NCBI RefSeq assembly: GCF_030064065.1
Contig: NZ_CP125946.1
Coordinates: 1,612,001-1,676,000 of the forward strand
Length of the DNA: 64,000 nt
From: Rothia sp. SD9660Na
GTDB lineage: Bacteria; Actinomycetota; Actinomycetes; Actinomycetales; Micrococcaceae
Reading direction: 5' to 3'
Position 1 is the stretch's first letter; the number at the start of each line of letters is the position of its first letter. Made by a program: the position numbers and the translations under genes. The notes under the pieces were generated by a model. It worked only from the letters and a program-made list of their open reading frames with translations. It did no database searches and was not told the DNA's origin. Of the stretch, positions 8,656-17,772 are shown one piece after another.

Positions 8656-9042
8656 TTAAGCGATTTCTGCCTCGTAGTCGGCAGCTGAGAGCAGGCCTTC
8701 GATGTCTGCGGCGTCGTTGGGGCGAACCTCGATGAGCCAACCCGCGCCGTAGGGGTCTGAGTTGACAGTTTCGGGGGCATCTGCCAGGTCTTCGTTGACG
8801 GCAACGACTTCACCGGCGATGGGGGCAAAGAGGTCCGAGACGCTCTTGGTGGATTCGATTTCGCCGAAGGTTGCTTCTGCGTCGATGGTTTCGCCTACCT
8901 CGGGCAGGTCGACGTAGACGACGTCGCCCAGTTCGCTCTGTGCGTGGTCGGTAACGCCGATGCGGACGGTGCCATCAGCGGTGAGTTCGCTGACCCACTC
9001 GTGCTCTTTGGTGTACTTGAGTTCTGCAGGAACGTTGCTCAT
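8656..9042 (-). CDS. gcvH: Glycine cleavage system H protein
   Basis: 128 aa, the normal length. The lipoyl domain shows [13 protein letters not shown] with the lipoylated Lys at about residue 66. GcvH carries the aminomethyl group between the P, T and L proteins of glycine cleavage. The P and T genes are not in this window. In Actinobacteria gcvH commonly sits upstream of garA, as here, although a 276-bp gap with a terminator suggests separate transcription. Confidence 0.96.
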   Translation of the reverse strand: MSNVPAELKYTKEHEWVSELTADGTVRIGVTDHAQSELGDVVYVDLPEVGETIDAEATFGEIESTKSVSDLFAPIAGEVVAVNEDLADAPETVNSDPYGAGWLIEVRPNDAADIEGLLSAADYEAEIA

Positions 9043-9108
9043 CGGAGGTGTCCTTTTCTTTTGTGGGACTTCTGTGGGAGTGCCGATCGAGGTGCGTGAA
9101 ACTCGACG

Positions 9109-9154
9109 AGGTGAGCTCCGACGAGGGAGAAGGAGCTCTCACCTAACGATTATA
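9109..9154 (-). promoter_or_regulatory. Putative gcvH promoter -10 and leader hairpin
   Basis: Reading the minus strand, TATAAT occurs at 9154-9149, with no good -35 upstream. Directly downstream a hairpin (9144-9109) pairs AGGTGAG..CTCC with GGAG..CTCACCT in the untranslated leader. It does not resemble a glycine riboswitch consensus. Confidence 0.35.
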
Positions 9155-9219
9155 TGACACAGGGTACAGGTGCTGGTGGCGGGCGCCACCGAAGCGGCCG
9201 GGTTTTCTCTTAAATAAAA

Positions 9220-9273
9220 AAGGACGCCCCACCCCGCTTCCCCTGAGCAGGGGAAGCGGGGTGGGGCGTCCTT
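9220..9273 (-). terminator. Very strong terminator of putA (25-bp perfect stem)
   Basis: The arms 9220-9244 and 9249-9273 are perfectly complementary over 25 bp with a GAGC loop. The minus-strand copy ends in TTTTTTATTTAA, so it terminates putA transcription 12 nt after the stop codon. The base of the stem is AAGGACGCC/GGCGTCCTT, part of the GGACGCC family seen at several terminators here. Confidence 0.9.
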
Positions 9274-9284
9274 ACCTAGACCTC

Positions 9285-12200
9285 TTAGATAACACCCTCA
9301 GAGAACTTATAGGGGTTGCCGAAGCGGTGGGCGGTGATGGAAACTGCCTGCTCGCGGACGAAGGGTAGCATCTCGATGCGGCCAGCTTCGGTAACAGGCT
9401 GGAAGTAGACCGCGATGTCGGGGCGGCCGTCGAGTGCCTCGTAGATGCTGGTGGCGTCGCTACCGATGTAGCGGATGCGGGCACCTTCGAAGGCGGTTCC
9501 CTCAAGCTGCTTTGATGGGGTCTTTGCAATCTTGGCCAGCGAAGCACGGTAGGCGGCGTCGTTCTGCTCAACCAGGGTGACGCCCGCGCCGCGCAGGGCG
9601 CCGGCAACAGCTACCGGGATGCTCTGGCCTGTGGAGAACTCGATGGTGGCGCCGGCTGCTACACCTGCCAGCAGGACGCGCAGGGCGCGGTCGCGGTCGC
9701 CGTCTTCATCCAGACGCACCTGAACGGTGGTGGGCAGGTAGCGCAGGATGTTGCGCTCGACGCCCAGCTGGCTGGGGTCGTGGCCCACACCGAACTCGGT
9801 GGCCCAGGCCTCGGCATCGGAGCTAGCCGCGCGGGCCAGCATGTCAAGGGAGCCGTCGTTGGTGGCGGTGGGCTCGCGCAGGGCAGCCAGGATGGAGCGG
9901 ACGCCCGCATGTGAGGGGGCGGTGGTGGCGGTTGACTCTGCGGTCTCCCAGTCGGAGAGGGCAACCAGGTAGTTGGGGCCACCGGCCTTGGTGCCAGAAC
10001 CTACGGTTGACTTCTTCCAGCCGCCGAAGGGCTGACGCTGCACGATAGCGCCGGTGATGCCGCGGTTGACGTAGAGGTTACCTGCCTGGACCTTGGAGAG
10101 CCAGAGTTCCAGCTCGCCGGAGTCTAGGGAGTGCAGGCCAGCGGTCAGACCGTAGTCGGTGGCGTTCTGCAGTTCGATAGCCTCTTCGAGGGTAGTGGCC
10201 TTCATGACGCCCAGGATGGGGCCGAAGTACTCGGTCAGGTGGTATTCGCTGCCGGGCTTGACGCCTGCGCGCACACCGGGTGACCAGAGGCGACCGGTCT
10301 CATCGAGCTGTTCGGGCTTGATAATCCAGGTTTCGCCCTCACCCAGGGTGGTTAGGCCTCGCTTGAGCTTGCCCTCGGGCTCCTCAATCACGGGACCCAT
10401 CTCTGATTCGATGTCCTGAGGGTGGGCAACGTGCAGGGACTTCACGGCGTCAACCAGCTGGTTGTAGAAGCGCTTGGACTCCCCTACCGAACCGACCAGA
10501 ATCACGGTGGAGGCCGCCGAGCACTTCTGGCCTGCGTGGCCGAAGGCCGAGTAAACGACGTCCTTGACCGCCAGGTCGAGGTCGGCGTTGGGGGTAACGA
10601 TGATGGAGTTCTTGCCGGAGGTCTCGCCGAAGAGGGGCAGGTCCTTACGCCAGGATCGGAACATCTCGGCGGTCTCGTAGCCACCGGTCAGAATCAGGCG
10701 GTCAACGGCGGGGTGGGCAATCATCTTTGAACCGGCATCGCGGTCGGTGACCTTGACCAGGCGCAAGGCCTCGCGGGGTACGCCAGCTTCCCACAGCACC
10801 TCAGCAATGAGAGCACCAATGCGGGCGGTGTTGGAGGCGGGCTTAAAGATAACCGCTGAACCCGCTGCCAGGGCTGAGATAACGCCACCGACGGGAATCG
10901 CGGTGGGGAAGTTCCACGGCGGGATAACCAGGGTCAGTTTGACCGGGCGGTGCTGGGCGCCGTCTACCGAGTCGAGGCGCTCTGCCAGCATGGCGTAGTA
11001 GTAGGCAAAGTCAACGGCTTCTGAGACTTCAACGTCGCCCTGATCCAGGGTCTTGCCGGCCTCGTGGGCCATGATCTCCATGAAGTCGCCACGGCGGACT
11101 GCCAGGGCTACAGCTACCTTACGCAGAATCTCGGCGCGCTCTGAGGCGGGGCGGGCACCCCAGGCCTCGCCAGCTGCCACGGTCTCGGCAACCAGGGTTT
11201 CGGCGTCCTCAGCAGAGCCCAGCTCGTTGGCGGCCAGGGTTTCGATACCGATCTGGGTGGTCTTGGAGCGCTCCAGGATGGCCCGGCCCCACTCGCGGTT
11301 ACCGGCCAGGGCGGGATCGGTATCGGGGGTGTTTTCGAAGGTGCCGTCGGCGGGCTTGAAGACGTTCTCTTCGGTTTCTTCCAGACGGTTTTGGGTGCGC
11401 TGCGGGGGCTGAACCTCGTCGGTGACCTCGTCCAGGGAGCGCAGGAAGCGGTTCTTCTCGCGCTCAAAGAGGGCGGGTGAAGAGTCGAGGTCGAAGACGG
11501 CGCTCATGAAGTTCTCACTTGAGGCGTTTTCTTCCAGACGGCGGACCAGGTAGGAGATTGCAACGTCGAACTCCTCGGGGCGTACGACGGGGGTGTAGAG
11601 CAGCAGGTGACCAACGCGCTGACGGATGACCTCGGCCTGTTGGGAGGCCATGCCGATGAGCATTTCGAACTCGACGTCCTTTTCAACACCGCGGTCTTCG
11701 GCCAGTAGCAGGGCGAAGGCGACGTCGAAGAGGTTGTGGCCAGCAACGCCCAGGCGGATGTTCTTGGTGTGCTCGGGCTGCAGGGCGTAGTTGAGGATGC
11801 GCTTGTAGTTGGTGTCTGAGTCCTGCTTGGAGTCGCAGGTGGTCAGGGGCCAGCCGTGTACAGCAGCTTCAACCTTTTCCATGGAGAGGTTGGCGCCCTT
11901 AACCAGGCGGACCTTGATGCGAGCACCACCGGCCTCAACACGCTGGGCGGCCCATTCCTGCAGGCGCTGCATCGCGGCCAGGGTGTCAGGCAGGTAGGCC
12001 TGGAGCACGATACCGGCTTCAAGGTTCTTCAGGTGGGGCTGGTCAAGGATCTTGGTGAAGACTTCGATGGTCATATCGAGGTCCTTGTACTCTTCCATGT
12101 CCAGGTTGATGAACTTCGGGGCGGGAGAGTTTGCAGCCAACTCGTAGAGGGGGGTGAGGCGGCGGACGGCTTCGTCCACGACTTCTTCGAAGGCCCAGTG

Positions 12201-12770
12201 GGAGTGGGGGCCAGAAACGGAGGACACCTTAATGGAGACGTAGTCGACGTCGTCGCGGGCCAGCAGGCGCTTGGTTTCGGTCAGGCGGCGCTCTGCTTCG
12301 CGGTCGCCAAGCACTGCTTCACCGAGCAGGTTGATGTTGAGCTTGTTGCCGGTTGAGGTGAGGTGCTTGATGGCGGGGCCCAGCTTTTCGTCGCGGGCAT
12401 CGACAATCAGGTGGCCGACCATCTGGCGTAGGACGGTGCGGGCGATCGGCACGGTGGGCCAGGATGCCTTAGCGGCCAGTTTGCCGCCCAGGCCCACGGC
12501 GCTCTTCATGTACCAGGGCAGGAAGGAGGGGACGATGGGGGCAATGCGGCCCAGGTTCTTACCGGCAACGGCCTGGTCTTCGGGGCGCACGACGCCGTCG
12601 ACAAAGCCGACGGTAAATTCAAGGCCGTTGGGGTCCTTCAGGACGCCTGCCAGCTTCTCTGCTGCGGGGTCGGCGGGGATGTTCTGGGCTGCTTTGACCC
12701 AGTCGGCGACGAGCTGGACGGCCTGGTCAGCTAGCTGCTGGTGGTGGGTATCGCTAAAAGGCTGTGCCAA
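9285..12770 (-). CDS. putA: Bifunctional proline dehydrogenase / P5C dehydrogenase PutA
   Basis: 1161 aa. The N-terminal half (about 1-460) is the FAD-dependent proline dehydrogenase barrel, with SIKVSSVSG and the EEVVDEAVRRLTPLYELA region. The central-to-C-terminal part (about 510-960) is the aldehyde dehydrogenase domain with FGETSGKN and the catalytic Cys in FGHAGQKCSAAS. A C-terminal tail of about 190 residues follows. Together the two sites oxidise proline to glutamate with channelling of P5C. There is no N-terminal ribbon-helix-helix DNA-binding domain, so PutA is not its own repressor. The divergent LysR gene is the likely regulator. Confidence 0.95.
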   Translation of the reverse strand: MAQPFSDTHHQQLADQAVQLVADWVKAAQNIPADPAAEKLAGVLKDPNGLEFTVGFVDGVVRPEDQAVAGKNLGRIAPIVPSFLPWYMKSAVGLGGKLAAKASWPTVPIARTVLRQMVGHLIVDARDEKLGPAIKHLTSTGNKLNINLLGEAVLGDREAERRLTETKRLLARDDVDYVSIKVSSVSGPHSHWAFEEVVDEAVRRLTPLYELAANSPAPKFINLDMEEYKDLDMTIEVFTKILDQPHLKNLEAGIVLQAYLPDTLAAMQRLQEWAAQRVEAGGARIKVRLVKGANLSMEKVEAAVHGWPLTTCDSKQDSDTNYKRILNYALQPEHTKNIRLGVAGHNLFDVAFALLLAEDRGVEKDVEFEMLIGMASQQAEVIRQRVGHLLLYTPVVRPEEFDVAISYLVRRLEENASSENFMSAVFDLDSSPALFEREKNRFLRSLDEVTDEVQPPQRTQNRLEETEENVFKPADGTFENTPDTDPALAGNREWGRAILERSKTTQIGIETLAANELGSAEDAETLVAETVAAGEAWGARPASERAEILRKVAVALAVRRGDFMEIMAHEAGKTLDQGDVEVSEAVDFAYYYAMLAERLDSVDGAQHRPVKLTLVIPPWNFPTAIPVGGVISALAAGSAVIFKPASNTARIGALIAEVLWEAGVPREALRLVKVTDRDAGSKMIAHPAVDRLILTGGYETAEMFRSWRKDLPLFGETSGKNSIIVTPNADLDLAVKDVVYSAFGHAGQKCSAASTVILVGSVGESKRFYNQLVDAVKSLHVAHPQDIESEMGPVIEEPEGKLKRGLTTLGEGETWIIKPEQLDETGRLWSPGVRAGVKPGSEYHLTEYFGPILGVMKATTLEEAIELQNATDYGLTAGLHSLDSGELELWLSKVQAGNLYVNRGITGAIVQRQPFGGWKKSTVGSGTKAGGPNYLVALSDWETAESTATTAPSHAGVRSILAALREPTATNDGSLDMLARAASSDAEAWATEFGVGHDPSQLGVERNILRYLPTTVQVRLDEDGDRDRALRVLLAGVAAGATIEFSTGQSIPVAVAGALRGAGVTLVEQNDAAYRASLAKIAKTPSKQLEGTAFEGARIRYIGSDATSIYEALDGRPDIAVYFQPVTEAGRIEMLPFVREQAVSITAHRFGNPYKFSEGVI

Positions 12771-12843
12771 GGGTGGTACCTCCTGCTAGCCCGCACGAGG
12801 GCGGGGTGAACTTGTTACTTGTTATCCATTTCACCATCTTTGG

Positions 12844-12856
12844 GTGTAAGTTACAC
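12844..12856. promoter_or_regulatory. Candidate operator between putA and the LysR gene
   Basis: GTGTAAGTTACAC is a perfect 13-bp palindrome with a T-N11-A form, the classical LysR box geometry. It sits 74 bp from the putA start and about 90 bp from the lysR start in an AT-rich divergent region. Confidence 0.5.
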
Positions 12857-12947
12857 TATTAGAAAAAATGAATATTATTTAGGCAGTACGTTTAGTTCTG
12901 CTAATCTGTATTCGTGACGCCATTCACCCCTTCCCAAGGAGTGCCCC

Positions 12948-13838
12948 ATGTACGATTTGCGCCGCCTGGCCATGCTGCTTGAGATCCACGAGCGCGGCAC
13001 ACTGGCCGCAACAGCCAAGGCCCTTCACCTGACGTCCTCCGCTATATCCCAGCAAATCACCACCCTAGAAAAAGAGGTGGGCACTCCCCTACTACGCAAA
13101 GTAGGTCGGCGAGTGGAGCTGACCACCGAGGCTCTGATTCTGGTGGAGAGCACTCGCAATATTTTGAAGGAGCTGGACGCCGCCCGCACCCGCATCACCC
13201 TGTTGGAGGGGGTACCTGCCGGGCAGGTACGACTGGCGATTTTCCAGTCGGCTGCGAAGGCTCTGTTGCCGGGCGCTCTGGCCCATCTGGCAGAGCATGC
13301 CCCGCAGGTACAGCTGCACGTGGTGCAGATTGACCCCGAAACCGGTCTCTCGCTCACCCGAAGCCGGGAGTTTGATCTTGTGATCGCGGAGTCCTACCCC
13401 CACCATTACATTCCCGAGTACCCCGAACTCACCTCCGAGCTTTTGACCGAGGATGCCCTCAATCTGGTGGTTGCAGCCGATTCTGAGGTTGAGAGCTTGG
13501 ACGACGCGGTCCGCCTACCCTGGGTTTTTGAGGGTGAGCACAACACCTCCCGCATCTGGGGTATTAACCAGTGCCGGGCGGCAGGTTTTGAGCCGCAGGT
13601 GCGCTACGTGATTGACGATCTGAATACTCACTTGCAGCTGGCGGCTGGCGGGGCGGCGGCTATTATGCCTTCCTTTGCTCTACCTGCCGCCGGTACCGAG
13701 CTGGAGCGAGCCCACGGGGTGAAGGCTATTCCGTTGCCCGGCGCCCCCTTCCGCGAGATCTATGTGGCTACCCGCACCGAAAGCACAGGCCAGCCCGCTA
13801 TTAGAGCGGTGAAGGACGCGCTGAAGGCAGCGCGGTAG
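12948..13838 (+). CDS. LysR-family transcriptional regulator, probably of putA
   Basis: 296 aa. The N-terminal helix-turn-helix (about 1-60) is MYDLRRLAMLLEIHERGTLAATAKALHLTSSAISQQITTLE-type, followed by the linker helix and the two-lobed periplasmic-binding-like effector domain. An AAGGAG ribosome site precedes the ATG. It is transcribed away from putA with a 177-bp shared intergenic region holding a palindrome, the usual layout of a LysR activator and its target. The proposed target is an inference from position; the effector might be proline or P5C. Confidence 0.85.
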   Translation: MYDLRRLAMLLEIHERGTLAATAKALHLTSSAISQQITTLEKEVGTPLLRKVGRRVELTTEALILVESTRNILKELDAARTRITLLEGVPAGQVRLAIFQSAAKALLPGALAHLAEHAPQVQLHVVQIDPETGLSLTRSREFDLVIAESYPHHYIPEYPELTSELLTEDALNLVVAADSEVESLDDAVRLPWVFEGEHNTSRIWGINQCRAAGFEPQVRYVIDDLNTHLQLAAGGAAAIMPSFALPAAGTELERAHGVKAIPLPGAPFREIYVATRTESTGQPAIRAVKDALKAAR

Positions 13839-13843
13839 CTGGC

Positions 13844-13861
13844 CGCCCCCAACGGGGGGCG
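13844..13861 (+). terminator. Short GC hairpin after the LysR gene
   Basis: CGCCCCC/GGGGGCG with a 4-nt loop starts 6 nt after the LysR stop. It lacks a T run and may work only as a partial terminator. Confidence 0.4.
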
Positions 13862-13865
13862 CAAT

Positions 13866-13998
13866 GAGGCTTATTCATATGAACAATACCTCCTAAGCTC
13901 ACAATCAAACTGCCGGCTCAGCATTGGTGTGAGTTGCCCTGTGATTTTCAGTGAATCGGCAGCGAGCGTGATCCTGGCAGACCTTATGAATAAGCCTC
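13866..13998. mobile_element. 133-bp MITE-like element with 14-bp terminal inverted repeats
   Basis: GAGGCTTATTCATA at 13866-13879 is repeated as its exact reverse complement at 13985-13998. The 105 bp between hold no credible gene. The element fills the gap between the convergent LysR and SorC genes and its right end touches the SorC stop codon (TAG on the minus strand at 13998-14000). No clear target-site duplication is seen (left flank CAAT, right flank TATA). It could be a non-autonomous element derived from an insertion sequence, or a long bidirectional hairpin. Confidence 0.5.
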
Positions 13999-14942
13999 TA
14001 TAAAAGCCTCTCCGCCAGGTCCACATCCACCACCAGGTCGGTGATCGCGCCTGTGGCGAGGGCGGCACGCAGGGCAACGGCGCGGTGGCGGCCAGCAGCT
14101 GCGCACACGCGTCGTCCTATCTTCACCAGCTCCGCAGGGGTAGGGCCCGTCGCCCGCTGATTCAGCGCCAAATCAGCCCAGGTGCCGTCCTCCCGCAGCA
14201 GAACCGTGCACATATCCCCCACAATGCCCTGCTCCTGCAGCTCCCGCATCTGCTCCGCATTGAAATAGCCGCCGCTATAGACATGCGACTTAAGCTCACC
14301 ACCGAAAGCACCCACACCAAACAGGGCCACATCTGCGCTGCGCTGCACCGCCAGCACACCGCGAATCGACCGCTCCCGCCACATAGCCGCCTTGGTATCG
14401 GCAAAGTCAAAAAAGGCAGGTACCGGGAAATGCACCATCTGCGCCCCGTAAGCAGAAGACACCTGCCCAAGAATCGCACCCGAATACGGGATGCCCGTCT
14501 GCACGGCATTGCCCGCCCCGTTCAGCTGAACCACCGTCACCCCGGTCAGGGGCCGCTTGGGCAGGAACTGGGCCACCTCGGTCACGGTAGACCCCCAGGC
14601 AACACCTAGTGTCGTGCCGGGCACCATGAGGGAGTCCACAAGATTTGCTGTGGCTATTGCCACCCTCCTCATACGAGCCTGCTCTGTAGCATGCTCAGGG
14701 GCACGCACCACGGTCACCCGTACCCGATAGAGGTCAGACAGGCGCTTTTCGAGCGGGTCAGAATTATAGGCCTTTTCATTGAGATGAATCGTCACAACCC
14801 CGGTTTCACGTGCAGTTTTGAGCAGGCGAGAGACAGTAGGGCGGGAGACCCCCAAGCGTGCAGCGATAGTTGCCATCGTCAAATGCTCCCCGTAGTAAAG
14901 CTGGGCAGCCTCAACGACCTGATTCTGACTTCTGTTCATCAT
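13998..14942 (-). CDS. SorC/DeoR-type sugar-binding transcriptional regulator (glycerol genes)
   Basis: 314 aa. The N-terminus has a helix-turn-helix (LTMATIAARLGVSRPTVSRLLKTARETG, about 21-48) and the rest is a SorC sugar-phosphate-binding domain with the TTLGVAWGSTV loop and GVGAFGG near residue 210. SorC proteins bind phosphorylated sugars and act as tetramers on spaced operators. It is transcribed divergently from glpD-glpF-glpK, and a palindrome lies 15 bp upstream of its start, so it probably controls glycerol use, with glycerol 3-phosphate a plausible effector. The last codons abut the MITE-like element, which may have altered the C-terminus. Confidence 0.85.
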   Translation of the reverse strand: MMNRSQNQVVEAAQLYYGEHLTMATIAARLGVSRPTVSRLLKTARETGVVTIHLNEKAYNSDPLEKRLSDLYRVRVTVVRAPEHATEQARMRRVAIATANLVDSLMVPGTTLGVAWGSTVTEVAQFLPKRPLTGVTVVQLNGAGNAVQTGIPYSGAILGQVSSAYGAQMVHFPVPAFFDFADTKAAMWRERSIRGVLAVQRSADVALFGVGAFGGELKSHVYSGGYFNAEQMRELQEQGIVGDMCTVLLREDGTWADLALNQRATGPTPAELVKIGRRVCAAAGRHRAVALRAALATGAITDLVVDVDLAERLL

Positions 14943-14956
14943 AGTGCGATTCTAAC

Positions 14957-14992
14957 TGAACATTTGTTCACAGAGCTGGCAGTTATTTGTTC
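14957..14992. promoter_or_regulatory. Candidate SorC operator in the glp divergent region
   Basis: TGAACA-TT-TGTTCA is a perfect 6+6 palindrome (14957-14970). The word TTTGTTC within it is repeated 23 bp further (14986-14992), about two helical turns away, which suits a tetrameric regulator. The site lies between the SorC gene and glpD. Confidence 0.5.
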
Positions 14993-15051
14993 GCACGGTT
15001 GAAATAGTTAGCAAGACATTAACCAGGCAACCCGTCGCAAGGAAGATCCCC

Positions 15052-16815
15052 ATGACTGCCACCTTCACCACCCAGTCCCACCTCTCAGCAGAAACCCGTA
15101 CCCAGGCCCTGGCTGCCATGACCGACGAAGCGGGCGTAGACGTCCTCATCATCGGCGGCGGTGTCACCGGCGCCGGCATTGCCCTGGACGCCGCCACCCG
15201 CGGCCTGCGCACCGCCATTGTCGAGGCAGGCGACTGGGCTGCGGGCACCAGCGCCTGGTCCTCCAAGCTCGTGCACGGTGGCCTGCGCTACCTCTACAAC
15301 CTGGACTTCAAGCTGGTAGCAGAAGCCCTCAAAGAGCGCGGCCTGCTCCTTGAACGCACAGCCCCCCACCTGGTCAAGGCCCAGCCCTTCCTCTGGCCCC
15401 TCAAGATGCCCGTCATCGAACGCGCCTACTCCGCTGTAGGCATCGGCATGTACGACACCATGGCCTTCGCAGGAGCTGGCGGCCACCGCACCGTGCCCGC
15501 CCAGCGTCACTTCACCAAGGAAGGCACCAAGAAGGTCTTCCCCGGCATCAAGGATTCAGCCTTCACCGGCGCGATCCAGTTCTACGATGCCCGCGTGGAC
15601 GATGCCCGCCTGGTCATCGACCTTGTCCGTACCGCTGCAGGCTACGGCGCCCTGGCAGCTTCCCGCACCCAGGTCACCGCTATTAACAAGGACGCCGCCG
15701 GGCGGGTGACCGGCGCTCAGATCGTTGACCTTGAAACCGGTGACGAGAAGACCGTCAAGGCCGCCCACATCATCAACGCAACCGGTGTGTGGACCGAAGA
15801 ATCAGAATCCATGGCCACCAAGGACCAGGGCTTGAAGGTACTAGCTTCTAAGGGTGTGCACATCACCGTGCCCCGCGACCGCATCAAGGCCACCAGCGGT
15901 ATCTTCACCAAGACCGAAAAGTCCGTTCTCTTCATTATCCCCTGGCAGCGCTACTGGATCATCGGCACCACCGACACCCCCTACACCGAGGACCGTGAGC
16001 GCCCCGTCGCCACCAAGGCCGATATTCGCTACGTGCTCGACCAGGCGAATAAGCTGATTGCCAATGAGCTGACCGAGGACGATATCATTAGCTCTTACGC
16101 TGGTCTGCGCCCCCTGCTGCAGCCGGTCGCTAAGAAGGGTGAGAATGCCGCGTCCACCAAGGTGTCGCGTGAGCACACCGTCATGGAAATTGCCCCGGGC
16201 ATGAGCGCTATCGCCGGTGGCAAGCTGACCACCTACCGCGTGATGGCAGAGGACGCCGTAGACTTCGCCCTGGGCGACCGCGCCAAGAATCTGCCCTCTG
16301 TTACCGAGAACATCAAGCTGGTCGGTGCTGAAGGTTTTGAGGCCCTAGCTGCCCGTGCCGATGCGCTGGCTGCCGAGAACGGCTGGGATGCCGACCGGGT
16401 GGAGCACCTGCTGGAGCGCTACGGCGCTGAGCTGGCCGATGTGATTTCCCTGATCCATGAGGACCCCGCCCTGGGTACTCCCCTGGCCCAGGCACCCCAG
16501 TTCCTGCGGGCCGATGTGGTCATGGCAGTGCGAGCCGAAGGTGCCCTGCACCTTGAGGACGTACTGGTGCGCCGCGTCCGCCTGGACCTTGAGGCTACCG
16601 ACCGCGGCCTATCAGCTGCCGACGAAATCCTTGAGATTATGGCCGCTGAACTTGGCTGGGACGAAGCCACCGTAGCCCGCGAAAAGGCAATCTACGCCGA
16701 GCGAGTTGAGGCTATCGCCGCAGCTGAAACCCATACCGAGGACGCGGACGCCGCGGCTGAGGTTCTCGGGGCAACCCACGTGGCGCCCCGCCGTCCTGTC
16801 ACTACTCTTCACTAA
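15052..16815 (+). CDS. glpD: Aerobic glycerol-3-phosphate dehydrogenase
   Basis: 587 aa. A Rossmann FAD-binding motif (DVLIIGGGVTGAGIALDAATRG, about residue 30) is followed by the SSKLVHGGLRYL segment typical of GlpD, and later by GGKLTTYRVMAEDAVD. The enzyme oxidises glycerol 3-phosphate to dihydroxyacetone phosphate at the membrane and passes electrons to quinone. A C-terminal GlpO/GlpD helical cap (about 430-560) is present. An AAGGAAG ribosome site precedes the ATG. It is the first gene of a glpD-glpF-glpK unit. Confidence 0.95.
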   Translation: MTATFTTQSHLSAETRTQALAAMTDEAGVDVLIIGGGVTGAGIALDAATRGLRTAIVEAGDWAAGTSAWSSKLVHGGLRYLYNLDFKLVAEALKERGLLLERTAPHLVKAQPFLWPLKMPVIERAYSAVGIGMYDTMAFAGAGGHRTVPAQRHFTKEGTKKVFPGIKDSAFTGAIQFYDARVDDARLVIDLVRTAAGYGALAASRTQVTAINKDAAGRVTGAQIVDLETGDEKTVKAAHIINATGVWTEESESMATKDQGLKVLASKGVHITVPRDRIKATSGIFTKTEKSVLFIIPWQRYWIIGTTDTPYTEDRERPVATKADIRYVLDQANKLIANELTEDDIISSYAGLRPLLQPVAKKGENAASTKVSREHTVMEIAPGMSAIAGGKLTTYRVMAEDAVDFALGDRAKNLPSVTENIKLVGAEGFEALAARADALAAENGWDADRVEHLLERYGAELADVISLIHEDPALGTPLAQAPQFLRADVVMAVRAEGALHLEDVLVRRVRLDLEATDRGLSAADEILEIMAAELGWDEATVAREKAIYAERVEAIAAAETHTEDADAAAEVLGATHVAPRRPVTTLH

Positions 16816-16839
16816 AATCATTATTCATCACTAACATCT

Positions 16840-16866
16840 GCCGGGTGCCCGCAAGGGGCACCCGGC
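16840..16866 (+). other. Hairpin between glpD and glpF
   Basis: An 11-bp perfect stem (GCCGGGTGCCC and its complement) with a GCAAG loop and no T run. It may adjust the relative mRNA levels of glpD versus glpF-glpK by attenuation or 3'-end protection. Confidence 0.5.
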
Positions 16867-16891
16867 CCGCACAGAAAAAACGAGGTCAACG

Positions 16892-17689
16892 ATGAGCTCA
16901 CTACTGGCCGCTGGCGCTGAAGCTAGCCTCCAGGCAAGCGCCCTTGTTACCGCAGAAGGCAATGCAACCCTGCTGGGTGCTTTCGTTTCTGAAGTTATTG
17001 GTACCGGCATTCTGATTCTGCTCGGTGCTGGCGTATGTGCCGCAGTTACCCTACCCAAGTCAGCGGCAAAGAACACCGACTGGCTGACCATCGCCTTCGG
17101 CTGGGGCTTTGCGGTTTTCGCTGCTGTCTACATGTCTGCCCCTTCAGGTGCTCACCTCAACCCCGCTGTAACCCTGGGTCTGCTGGTGGCCGGTAATGAC
17201 TTTGCCCCCGGAATTGCACCAGGTATCGGTAACTTCTTCGTCTACGTCGCAGCCCAGATGATCGGTGCCTTCCTCGGTGCCTGGGGCGCTTACCTGGTCT
17301 ACAAGAAGCACTTCGATGAGGCAGAGCCCGGAACCACCAAAGGCATTTTCTCCACCGGCCCGGCTATCCGCTCCTACGGTTGGAACACCGTGACTGAAGC
17401 CTTCGGTGCTTTCGTTCTGGTGGGCTTCGTCCTAGCCTCCGGCAGCACCCCCTCGGGTCTTGGCCCCCTGGCCGTCGCCTTCATCGTTGTAGCAATCGGC
17501 CTCTCCCTGGGTACCCCCACCGGTTACGCCATCAACCCCGCCCGCGACCTGGCTCCCCGTATCGCCCACGCCCTGATGCCCATCAAGGGTAAGGGTTCCT
17601 CCGACTGGGCCTACGCCTGGGTTCCCGTTGTCGGCCCCCTCATCGGTGCAGTAGCAGCTGCCCTCCTCGTCCCCGCTCTGCTGGTCTAG
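16892..17689 (+). CDS. glpF: Glycerol uptake facilitator (aquaglyceroporin)
   Basis: 265 aa MIP-family channel. Both pore NPA signatures are present: [12 protein letters not shown] and [12 protein letters not shown]; the Asp after NPAR is typical of glycerol-conducting members. Six membrane segments fit the hydrophobic profile. The protein lets glycerol diffuse in, where GlpK traps it. The N-terminal 30 residues before the first helix are Ala-rich. It lies 76 bp after glpD and 83 bp before glpK. Confidence 0.93.
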   Translation: MSSLLAAGAEASLQASALVTAEGNATLLGAFVSEVIGTGILILLGAGVCAAVTLPKSAAKNTDWLTIAFGWGFAVFAAVYMSAPSGAHLNPAVTLGLLVAGNDFAPGIAPGIGNFFVYVAAQMIGAFLGAWGAYLVYKKHFDEAEPGTTKGIFSTGPAIRSYGWNTVTEAFGAFVLVGFVLASGSTPSGLGPLAVAFIVVAIGLSLGTPTGYAINPARDLAPRIAHALMPIKGKGSSDWAYAWVPVVGPLIGAVAAALLVPALLV

Positions 17690-17772
17690 GCCGGGCACCG
17701 GGGTCCGCGCCCTCACCCACAACAAATCCCTCACCGCACCAACGAAGGTGCACTCACGAAAAGAGAAAAACC

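Noticed and set aside
9043..9219. Possible glycine riboswitch before gcvH
   Set aside because: Only a simple leader hairpin is visible; the tandem aptamer cores and conserved glycine-binding bases are not found.
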